Assembly: GCF_043641665.1 (NCBI RefSeq)
Contig: NC_092189.1
Coordinates: 12,864,833-12,928,832, forward strand
From: Enoplosus armatus
Lineage: Eukaryota; Chordata; Actinopteri; Centrarchiformes; Enoplosidae
Direction of reading: 5' to 3'
DNA length: 64,000 nt
Part shown: piece after piece, positions 13,450 to 25,900 of the stretch
How positions within the stretch are numbered: the first letter of the stretch is position 1
Layout of the letters: the number at the start of each line of letters is the position of its first letter
Made by a program: the position numbers and the translations under genes
Notes under the pieces: generated by a model
Seen by the model: the letters and a program-made list of their open reading frames with translations, nothing else
Database searches by the model: none
Told to the model about the DNA's origin: nothing

Positions 13450-16400
13450 GTGAGTAATCCTCTCAAATCCTCCCGGAGCGGGACGGGACGGGACGGGGGG
13501 GCTTCTACTTTGCGTCTGGACCATAAATCACACAGTCTTGGACTGCTCGTTGTAAAATACTACACTCTCTGTGGGCTCTGTTTATGCCAATTAATATAAA
13601 ATGTCAGGGAAGTCTTATTCAATGTTAAAATGTAATTTGATATCACATGTGCTTTGCAGCTAAAAACACCACTCCTCTGCTCCTACAGGCTGAAGTGTAA
13701 TGCTCTCTGTGACTATTTAAATTTTGGTCGAAGTGTTTAAGCCACATTTTTACTTTACAGACAGCACGTGATTACCGGAAAGCAGGCCGGTGGGGAAAAA
13801 TAGTGGCATTTCCGTGCGTCAGACAGTTTAGCACGTGATTTTTTTTTCAGCGCGCCTCAATTAACTAACTTGCTCCTCTTTTCACAACAAACCCACGGAG
13901 TCATAACGGAATCGCAAGAGTGTGATGTTTGAGCTTTAGCGCACATTTCCCTGCAGTCTTAGTGTGTACTTTAAACAACACATCCAAATAATAACTTTGA
14001 ACCATTGGGCGCTGTGGTCTCCTCGTGACTCATTAAGCAGTTGGATGATGTGGCTCTGATTGCGGACACACAAGGGCTTTTACATCTACTTGATGAAATC
14101 TCATAATGGTATTTAGTGGCTCTGGCTGTGCCTAATGGCTTGCAGTGTGGCCAAGGCTCTCTGAAGGTAATAACAGGGACCTTCAGAGAGCCTTAACTTG
14201 CACAGAAGGAGCCGTCCATGGTCCTGAATCAGGCACAGGAGGGGGAATCCCATTCAGGAGCTGTCTGTGGTGCTGAAATGGGATCTCAACGTGTCAGTGC
14301 GTGATCTGCTGCAGCACTTAACAAGGCAAACCTCAGTGCCCATTGTGTCTGCCTCCTCAAATTCATTGTTTAGATAGATAGTTTTAATCCCTGGTGCCAT
14401 AAACTCGGCATGTTTTTATTGGATTAAAGGCAGGCTGTGTGCAGATAATAGACATTAATTCACATGGGGGAAGAGCTAAAGTTACTTCAGGGCAAAAATG
14501 AGCCGGTCTTTTCAAAAGAGTCAGTCTCATTTTGGGAGTATTCTGTCCAACTTTGATAGTCTTGAAAAAGAAGATCTGGAAAACAAAGTGGGTAATTACT
14601 GAACAGGAAAACGCCTCCATATCCATATATAACTAGTTAGGTGTGTTTATTTATGTGTCACTAAAACAGTACAAACATGAGGTTAACTGCGGGTCAGTTT
14701 TTACTTGTCACTCATGTTTCTCTTTACTTGTTCGTTTGTCTCAGTTATTTTCTGCCAGACTTGATCTAGATAGCACATTTGCTCTCAAGATCAAGTTATG
14801 AATGTGTCAGCCATTTGCAATTTGTGCATTTAAGTTTAGTTTAGTAAGTCTCCTTCTAATTGTTCCTTCCTTCCTCGCTTTCTCTTTCCGTGACCTCCTT
14901 TATTCCCCTTTTTTTGTTGAACAGATCCAACTTGGTCTCATTTCTATGACTCCTTCACTATCACCTGTGCTCTGTCTGAAGCTGAGGCATTGCATGACTG
15001 TGGCTCTGTCACTCCTATCAGACTTCACCCTGGCTGCTACAGTAAAACGAGTAAATCCAGGCAGCCACTTTGTTGGGATGTATTTGCTCTCTGCCTCATG
15101 TCGGCTCCTCTACCCTCTTTCACTCTTTGGGCCATTTTCTGTCTCCTCCTTCATGCCACATTTCTTCAATCTATTTCATCTCATATTTGTACCACTCCTT
15201 CTCTTATGCAGTAACGTATCTGACATATTGAGTTCTTCATCAAGCACCCCTCTGTCTCTTGTCCTCTCTGTCTCGCTCAGTATCAGCTGCATGCTGTAGT
15301 AAGTGTGCCAATGTGTGCCACAGCTACCCCTGAATATATGTTTTGCTCATTAAGAGCTTGCACAATGCCTAGGAGGGCAAGAGGGGGAATCACACGCAGA
15401 TAGTGTGTGATTCCCCCTCACAAAACCCTGCAGACTCTGCTTCTCTGTAGCCGCTGGGTGAAACATTATATGTGAGTGGGCAGAAATATGCAGCTTTAAG
15501 TTTTGTCCTGGGGTTATTCTAAGTCTGCTGTTTCTCACGAGTTTAAAAACTGCTTTCTCATAACTGCAGATGTGTGTTTGGTCAAGTGGGCCCGGCATCA
15601 GTGAGTCAACACTTCATAGTAAACTATTAGTCATTGCGTTGGCACGCTTGTTTGGACATTGCTCTTTGAATGAGCGAAGGAGGTAGGTGAAGAGAGAGAT
15701 CAATGTGGGTTTCAAGCCATGGAGAGCTGCATCACATGTATATAGAAGAAACTGGTGCATCGGTTACATGTGAGGGTGACTCCGAGGGAGCTGAGAACAG
15801 AAGAAAGACACTTTTCCTGCTGCCATTGTCTCTCTTCTGTACTCGACCTGCGCATGTTCCTGTCACCGCTGAGAAGAAAAGAGCAAAGCGGGTCAGACGG
15901 ACACGAGGGAGAGGTTGTGACAGACAAAAAAAAAAAAAAAAATCAATGTCGCAAAAGAATAGTTGGTTTTATCCTCACAGACGGAGGAACTGTCTGTGAT
16001 GATGAAAAGTTCAAGGGCAAAACAACCAACAGAAATCACACGGGACAAAAAAACACACACACAAAAATCTCTCAGGCGGTAGATACACTGTGAGCAATGT
16101 GAAATGTCTTGTTGGAACTCAACCATGTGGCTGTGGATGCATATGAATGGCACGTGGGCGTCTTTTATAACATGACTGATACGGGGCAGTGTACTGAGCA
16201 AAACCAAAGACAGCTGAAGCCTAAATTGTTTTGGCCTCAGAAAGGCCACCCCAGATGGCAACGCGCTGAATAATTCACCACCCTAAAAAAGAACCTACGG
16301 GATGCAGAATTTGGATGTATTTTCTCTCTCTACACCAGAGTGATGACAACCATCTGCAACATTCAAACACCGCAGTGTGTCTGAACGCTGTTTTTGTTAC

Positions 16401-19400
16401 GAGTTTGACACGTTCTGTATGTTGTGACGGAGACTGTGTTTGATTTGGTCTGGCTGATTGTGGTTGAGTCTCTGCTTGTGAGATGATGGCATTTTTATTT
16501 TAGCGGCGATGAATTATTGAGGTGTGGAGAGTGCAGCGAGCCGGACAGGAGTGTGTACTTACGTGTGTGTGTGCATACATGTGTGATGGGACCTGCTGGT
16601 AGACTCCCTAATACTCTGTCTCTACTTACATCCACCTCATACACATCTCATTTTAGCCTCATCCACTGTTTTAGCATTTACTGTACAACCCCATACCTTA
16701 CATCCCACTATACAGCCTATACTGTGTTTCTCCAACACCCTCAGTCCTTTCCATTTGTCTTTCACGGTTTAGTAACATTTTCTGCTAGGTTTATTTTTAT
16801 GCCAGCCTCTTTACATTTTTAAGGAAATATGACATCTCCTATTTCTCTCAGGCAGAAATCAGAGAGCAGCCAGAGAAAAGCAAAGGCTGAAGCCACCACA
16901 TTAAAGAGCACACTGCAGGTGACACCACTATAAAGATGTGTGTTTAAAACATTTACCCAGCAATCCTACAATTAGTACAGCCACTGACATCTTGATTTCT
17001 GTCTATGAAATGCTTTTCTGCTTCAGGAAAGTTCTGTATGAAGGGTGCTGAGAGAAAAAAAGAAATGTTTTGAAAATGTTTAATAGCAAAATGCAGACAG
17101 ATACAAACAAACACTTGAGTTCTCACTCGAATCTCAAACCGTGACTTTGATCATTTATTGCTGTTGTTCTCCTAAATGGTGGCATAGTCAGGTTAAGCTG
17201 CGGTCAGTTTTGATAAATAAATTGTTATTTCAAACTATTTTTGTGCCTTAGTTTTTCTAAATAAAACCAAGCAACCACCCAACAGTATCTGGCTGAAAAC
17301 CAATGCAGGTAAAGTGCCAAAACAAACAATATTCATAGTTGTCCAAAGCTGCTAGCTGTACTGTTTTGAGATGTCTGAGTTTATTGCTGATTCAGTTCAG
17401 TGTTTGCACGGCTGTTTCAGTGTGACCGGTTGACTATATCACTATCTTCTATTGAAAATGGTGTGCTCTTGCCATGTGATGATATTAAAGGGCTTCTCCA
17501 TTGATTTAATCTTGCACTTTCATAGAGTTGGTCAAAATCGATGCAGCACAGGTCGACGTATCCTGACTTTCAGTCCCTAGTATGGGTCAAGCTCCCAAAA
17601 ACACAGAATACAATTATACAAATGTTGTCAAAGTCTGAATAGTACTCCTCGTGATGAGTAAAATGAACTTCATGCGTGCAATCAGTGGTGTGCCCCTTTA
17701 ACTGAAGCTGAATGGGAGTTTAATATTCAATTATTAATTTTTGTTTCATTTCATGGTTTGTCACCGCTTGGTGGTTTACCAGCTCTTGCTTTTTAATGAG
17801 GCTTTAATCCAATTAACCAGAGCATGATGACAAATAAAGCTGAAAAGCAAACAATGAGCTAGACCAACAGGATTTACAGAAAGTGCCGCCTCAACTCCCA
17901 GACCACCAAAACCTCACACAGTTGATTTTAATTAGTACAAGAAACCTGCATGCTGTTATGCAGAAGTTTGCACCCTTATTGCATATAAACAATGAGTTGT
18001 TGGCAGACTGTGATCCCCATCAAGCACACTCATGAATTGCCGATTTCCCATGAATCATTACCATAATATGGCAAAATCCTATTTCATTTTATCAGATGAT
18101 TAACTTAATCTGGCAATTGTTTTGTCCCACACTCCTTGCTGTTGTTTGTTGTGTATCTATTGTCCTCTTTGCCTCTCATGGGCCTTGTCTCTCTGTCTCA
18201 TCCTGACAGACAGAGCTCTGTGTTTTAGAGACATTCACCCTCGAGGTTTAGTGTCATGTCATAGTTGCTCAGACTTTGGACACTTCCCCCCATCTCCTCT
18301 TCAGATGGCAGCCTGCTGGAGTTTAATGTAGACTGAGAGTGTCGAATATATTTCTCCTTCCTGCACCTGCCTTCAGTTTGATCCTGACATGCCTCAGAAA
18401 ACCTTTTTATCTGGAATATACTGTGTGTTGATATGACAGCTGGCAGCATAGCTGAAAACCAAGTGCAAGTAAAGTGCCAAAACAAACAATATTCATAGTT
18501 GTCCAAAGCTGCTAACTGCACTGTTTTGAGATGTCTGAGTATATTGCTGATGTCAGTTCAGAAGCGTTTGCACGGCTGTTTCAGTATGAATGGTTGACTA
18601 TATCACAATATCTTCTACTGAAAGTGGTGTGCTCTTTGTAGCCGAAATGAAACCTGACCATATAGCTGTCATATAAATGTAGGATAGGGTCAAACTCTAG
18701 ACTATTGAAGGCAGTTAGAGGATGAAAATCACTGCCAAAGCCATACAACAGTCCAATGTGCTGTTACACCAAACTTATCATCCAGCGACATCTTTTTATT
18801 TTTTTTTACTGAAGTTTAAATCTTCTAGCAAAGGTCTTAGATCAAATCAAATACATTTTCCGTCAGTTTTTGTTAGTTCCAGGCGAATTTTTCTTGGCCT
18901 GACAAAGGCAGACTATTTTCTGTGTGCTCGCTGTGGCCTGGCAACCCGGTGGATGACTCAACTTAACACAGAAGTCAAGTAGGCTACACAAGAGAGGACT
19001 GACAGTTTTTTTCCTTCACTGAGACGTCAACACAAACTCTTCCTACACCCCACTGGACCCCCGCTGACTCATCGGTCCTCCGAATCTTGAATGGTTGTTT
19101 CCAGATGTAGTTCTCATTGTTAAAAGTGGGTTTGCATGATGCAGTCTGGCGTGTGCGTGTAAACCTGTGAGGCTTCGTTTTCCAATAAATTCCATGAAAA
19201 CATGCGCACTTGTTTTAAAGATGTCCCCTTCTGAATCATCCTGGTGGTGCGACGTTTAGAGGAAGCTGAAGCTAAATCTTCAGCTCTGACCTGAAAAGAC
19301 TTTTAGATGAACAGCCAAATGTTTTCATTCAAAATTAAAATCAACAGTCTCCACACACATCCAGAGGACTGGAAACAAATTGGAAAAAGAGATTGTGACA

Positions 19401-22240
19401 CTAATCACTGAGTGGTGATAGTGTATTTTGGTTTGATTTTCCATATTATAATTTTGTCTATTCTGTACACATGACATACTGTATACTGCATGTCTGTCCG
19501 TCCTGAAGAGGATCTAAGGATAGAGGACGTCCTATTTTGTACAGATTGTGAAGCCCCTTGAGGCAAGTTTGTGATTTGTGATATTGGGCTACATAGACCT
19601 GACTTGTTACTGATATAGCTGATAACAGCTCAGTTAAGCATGGTGTGGACACAAATGCATGACTCACATAGAAAACAAGTACTTACTGGTACTGGCTCTA
19701 TGATCAAAGCCACATTTAGTCCAAAGGGGCATAAGCAGGCAGGCAAAAGTCCAGAAGAGGAGGCAAAGGTAGAACAACAACACAAGATAAGAAAGACTGG
19801 AAAACTGTGGCATGAAAGCACACCAGACAACAGGTGTATATACTGGGGATGTGATTAGCAAATGAAAAGTGGTGGGACAAACTGGGGACTACTACTGGAC
19901 AGGGAGAGAATGGCATGAAACGCCTGACTGACAGCAGAGGGAAAAAAATGCAGAAATAATATGCTGCATAGCTCGTTCATGTTCCCAAGATAACTTCTCA
20001 TAAGGAGATTAATCTTAATTATCATACTTTATCTAACATTTTGAAGATGGAGGCTTGTGGTGCTTTTGGATGAGACATACACAGTATTGACCTCTTATGT
20101 AATCCACCTCTTATCTTTCTTTGTTGCCCTCCAGTTTATACTGTCCTGTGAGCGGGAAAGCCACAGCCAACAGTCGTGTCAAACTAAGTTTATTTATGAA
20201 GCACAAGCAAGGCGGTCACAAACGCCTTCCAGAAAACAAGGGACATAAAAACAAATAAAAGGAAAAGAAAGAGCAGGTACAAGAAAAAACACAAGACAAA
20301 AGGCTTTTAGATGACATAGAGTGCCTGTTTGCTTGTATAGGAGCATGAGAGAAAAAAAGTTTTAGATTGCAGATGAAAGTTAAGCAAGACAACTAGGCAG
20401 TGATAAATCCATCTTAATATTTCTGGATTTTCAACAGACAGACAGCAGATATGCAGATATAAAGAGGTGGAAATCAGAGCCTTTGTTAAAGTTGTCCTGC
20501 CAACTGCTTCACAGTCAATTATAGCTGAACATTTTAATGGAAGAGATGAAGCCAAAACAAGGGACTAATGTATGAAAGTCTGGCAGCGTATGTGTTTCAA
20601 ACCACCACCTATCACTGAAGCTCCGTGACCCAGTCAAACACTGTTCTTTGTTGATTACAAGGGGGAGATCAGCCTTGCGGTGGCTCTGTGAGTGTGTGTG
20701 TCTGTTCAAATGTGACTTATTATCATCATATGGACTGCAGATTGCATGGATTGTTACTCATTACACACTCATTGCATCTGAGGAAATGTAGCATGCTATA
20801 TCGCTGCAGCACCTAATTGGTGAGACCTCATAGCACGAGACTTAAACATCGCTTCACCAACTACAGCTCTGGGCACATGTGTGTGTTTGTGTGTGCCTCT
20901 GTTGTTGTGGGTTTTCTCATTATGATCCCGTTACAATCATACTGATAATCAAGAGTGCGTCAGCAATGATAAGGGAGCGGACTAAGAAGTGTATTGAGAG
21001 AATATTTGTGAATAAAGTCAGGTTTGGTGTCATTTATTCGATTATTTTCATCAAGGACTTTGATTTATTCTTATAGACTTTATAGAGACACTTTAACTTG
21101 TTCTCTCTCACTCAGCAGAGCAAAGCATAACTGATCTTGTACGTCATCCCATCAGGCTGGAGAGCTGGAAAGTTGAATTCAAGGTTGCATCAAATGCAAG
21201 GTTCATAAACAGCCACTCTGACATGGACTTCTACCTACGCACATCTGTAAGATCAAACTGATTCAATCAGATCGCCTTCTACATGTGGCCCCAGCTGTCT
21301 AGCCACCATACCTAACTGTTTATGACACACATTATTCAATATGAGGCACCCTCAAGCCTGATATGAGTGCATCATCTCAATATCCACTCCACTGAAATGA
21401 TGAAATTAGGATTTTATTTTGAAGCAGTTGTGCATGGCTGTAGTTTGGCAAGGTGTCCAGCAGAATGAGATTACATAACTAGCTCCCATGAGGCTTTGGC
21501 AGTGTGTGGAAGAGATATGGGATATGCTGTTGCTTTATATGTAGCCGGGCGAAATTAAACCAGCACAGGACACAGAAATATCTTTTTGGGGTCTTTATTC
21601 TGAACAGGAAAATTTGGTGTTCACTTGAGGTAAATAATAAAAGCATTAATACAAAACATGCAAAAGGTTCTCTGCTGTATATGCACTTCCCGTACATAAA
21701 TTCAGTACCAGCTGAGGACTCTCCTCTATACACTGTAACACTTAGACCTATCTAGTCTGCTTAAGGTGTAACACCTAGGCTCTTCACTGTATTCTGTACA
21801 GTAGTAGTATCGACAACCATGAACTACTGGTGCTATAACACCCACTACAAAGGACTGCAAAAATAAGCTTGCTAGTACAACAGAGTGCATCAATTAATAT
21901 GTTAGTACAAAAGATGCATGAATAAGTGTACTTGTACAAAAGAGTGACTCATCCTTATAACACAAAGAGCCCTCAAATTCACAATCTTACATTCATAGGT
22001 CTTGTTATGATACAAGTGTAAGTGTAGAATTTGAATACATACTAACTTGTGCATGCGTTCCACGTCGCGGTAAAAGCAGAAAGTATGTCTCCACTAAAAA
22101 CAATATTAAAATGACACCTGAAAACCTGGCTTGAGCTTTTTTATTTTCTCACCTTGAGTGCATTCTCTGAATTGACCACAAACATGAACATAATAGTACA
22201 TAATACAGGTTCTGATCCACTGTATGTAGTAACTCTGCTT

Positions 22241-22279
<39 letters not shown>

Positions 22280-22861
22280 AGCTGCCTTGTGTGCGGAGGT
22301 GGAGGAGCGGCTGGTGAGTCACCTGTTGTCACCGGAGCGTTATAACAAGCTGATCAGACCAGCTGTCAACAACAGCCAACAGGTCACCATTTACATCCAG
22401 GTGTCTCTAGCCCAGCTGATCAACGTGGTGAGGAAACACACATTCACACACAAATCCAAATCCACATATGCTGTTATCATAGAGGCATATCCTACTAAGT
22501 TCATTCAAGAGCGCAGATGGTGGAGTTAACTGCCTAAATACAGCAGCCAATCACAAACCTTCTGCCTGCCTGTGTTTCAGAATGAGAGGGAGCAGATCAT
22601 GACCACCAACTGTTGGCTCAGTCAGGTTTGTGTCCCCACTCGTCCTCTTGTTCTCCATTCTGTGTAAGTGTGTTTGTGTGCATGGGGTCATGCAATTTCC
22701 AAGTACTACCTCTGAGCGGCACAACAAGTGTCTGACTCATATTAGTCATTAGTATACACACACACAAACACACATGCACCAACTGTTTAAAATGCCTTTT
22801 TACACACATACATATATGTTTATGTATGTTTCCGGTTGCATGACTTTTGAATCAATGTATC

Positions 22862-22918
<57 letters not shown>

Positions 22919-25900
22919 GTGTGTGTGTGCACTTCTTTATCAGGTATGGAATGACTACAGATTAATGTGGGACCCTGAAGAGTACGAGGGAATCAAGAAA
23001 ATCCGTCTTCCGTCACAACACATCTGGCTGCCAGACATCGTCCTCTACAACAAGTACGCCTCATTTGTGAAAGACTCAATGTGTGTGTGTGTGTATGTGA
23101 GAGAGTGTCTGTAAAGGTAAGTGATTAAAAGAGGAAAAAACACAAGCAACTTCATTCAAAAGCCCCATTTTCCTAAAATGTTTTCTCATATCCTCTTATT
23201 CCTTCTATCCTCTTATCTCTCCACGTTTCACCTCTTTTAGGATAATGAATACAACAAAAATGTTTTGTTAACACTGTCTAGACTGTCTGCAGACGCTACA
23301 GTCAGTCTCATGATGATGAGTTATCTTTTAAGGGATGAGAGATTACAGATTTTTCAGAAAGAGAGACAGGGACATATTGAAATTACAACATCTGCAGGTA
23401 AGACAACGGTGGACACACCTTTGATGAATGATGCCCACATCAAGTGATCACATCTCACATTCACATTTGAGCAAAAACATGTATTATCAGAATCAGAAAT
23501 ACTTTACTGATCCCCGGGGGGAAATTAGAACTGGCGTACACCTTGCAGCAACAAGACAAAAATTCACCTGAAAATGGGGAAAACTCATCTATCAAACTAG
23601 AATGTACACTAAATGTTTGAATGTTTCAGTTATTGAGTTTTACTTTCGGAGGAACAGGATTCAGAATTTGATGATACTTTTAATAATCATTATATCCAGA
23701 AGACATTATTCTCTATTTCATGTCAGCGAATATTTGTTGTGTTGCTGTGATAACACTACTTGCATGTCTTTTGCACCTGACTGAACATGTTTGCACACGC
23801 AAGATACAGAAACATCAAAATATCTGAGTGTTTATTCCAACATAGTTCAGCTGCTCTACACAATATGGATTATGATATATGCATTGGATCAATACAATCA
23901 AATCATAGCCTTTACAATCAAAGTGTCAATAGGAATGAATGTCCTATAACACCATTACTGCACATTCAAACTTTATAGGCATGGTTACTCTGGACAGCAG
24001 GGAAACATCCTTGTGCATTATTGTGTGTTTTTGCATATTGCATATTGAGAATTAATGCACAAAACATTGATGTGAGAATATTTTGACTTTGTGCGTAAAA
24101 TCTAAAAATCATCTTGCAGCTGTACAACACAGCTGCGAGGGAAAATCAATACATGAGAATGTCGATGCAGTAATTAGTTCATTCAAGGAGAAATTAGCCC
24201 CACTGCCTCAATCCACTGGAGTGTTAGCTGACAGACACGGAGGCTTTTGGGCCTCACCTCATCTGTCACCCATATAGGTCAACACCTGGGTCTTTTTTCC
24301 ATCTGCTAGTTTGTTGTATAACGTTAACAGTTAACTTTCAATCATGAAAATGTAGTTGATGTAGGAGTCATTGCTCTGCATCACTGTCACACATGTGCTT
24401 TGATGTCTGAGTTTTCGTTTTGCATTGATTTTGTTTAGTGTGGATATGAACTTTCTAACTTTCTTTCCAACTTTATAGCCTAGTTGGGCTGACATTGGCT
24501 CAAAGTGAAATGTGAAACTGGAGGTTATTTCAATATTCAGTATATCACCATGGTTCTTAGTTGTCAGCTGTGGTTTTTTATTTTCCCCTTCGTAGAAATA
24601 ACAAATACATACAACACAAAACATTGTAATACTGCAAAAACTAAAGATTTAGTATAAATACAGCACTAAATTGTAGTGCTTTTAGCATCAGTATCTACTT
24701 GTTTGTGTGCTTGACTGCATTGTGACAGATTTTAGAATATGAGTCCTAATAAGGAAATATTAGTCATCAATTAATTATACATACTGTATATACACAATTA
24801 TATCTAAATTAAAATGAACAGCTTGTTTTAAAATGTCAAGTTTATAGATATTACTGTTCTTTACAAGAAAGCAAAAAACCTTCAGAAAGTCTCCATAATT
24901 GTTCTCAGTGCCACTTCAAATTAAAAAGAAGAAAATAAACCTGAGATGTCTGACCATCATAAGCTAACTAAGGCTCTAACAGCAAGATCCCTGGGTGTAT
25001 TAAACTGAGAAATGGAGTATTTTATTGCTTATGTATTTAAAGTTTCATTTGTAAGAGGAACAATGTGCCACTTTTTCCTCTCAAATGTTATAAGTTTCAA
25101 GTACAAAAAAACTCAAATCCTGCTGCAGCTGTCCTACTGGTACAAATGAACAACCTCAGCATGCTGTTATACTTGACCGGGTACAGGCAAACTTGTTAGT
25201 TAGATTAAGATAACTGAGAAAACAATCTCACTGCAAGACCCCTTTAGCAGCCGTTCTGGAGTTTTCAATCATACCACATGATCTTCATCAGCAGCTGGAG
25301 TTTCAAGAATGAACTTTGAACCTCAGCTTTTAAGCCAACATGTGATGGGATGTGATTAAGAGCTCTGGAACGTATACTAAATTGACCTGCTGGTGTAATT
25401 GTTTTTTCAACTACTTTAAGGTCAAGAATGAACTTTAAACCTGAGATTGAGACAGTTTGACAGGTTTTGGTCAGCAGTGTTAATCCGCCATTTATACAGG
25501 ACTAGTAGGCATAAAACATTTATGAACACAGATTGCTGGTCAGCTAAAGACCACTGAAGAGCATAATGGCTTAAGAGGTAAAATGATAGGACATGATCAG
25601 CACTACTTTACGACATCAGGTCTCCTTCTCTGGCCTAGTCTGGGGGACCAGAGGTCGCAGTAACCAGGTGGGGCCTCTGCATTTTTAATTAGTCTGCATA
25701 TTCACAGCAGCCCCAAAGCATTAGAGACTGAGTGTGATGGTTGGATTCCTGACCTACTTTATAATTGATAGGCCACTTATCTATAATGCATCACCTGCAG
25801 CATTGGTGAGATGAAGAAAAAAGTCAGTCTCAGCAGATTTTGCTGTGATGTGTCCCATGCTGAGCTCCTCCCTTGGGATGATAAACACATCCTTTAACTT

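Larger units (their letters stand above)
13450..22281 (+). other. Beta intron 1
   Basis: 8.8-kb intron, phase 1. It holds the RE1 site, two perfect hairpins, the 17291/18451 duplication and two interspersed repeat remnants. No additional exon was recognised. Confidence 0.8.
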
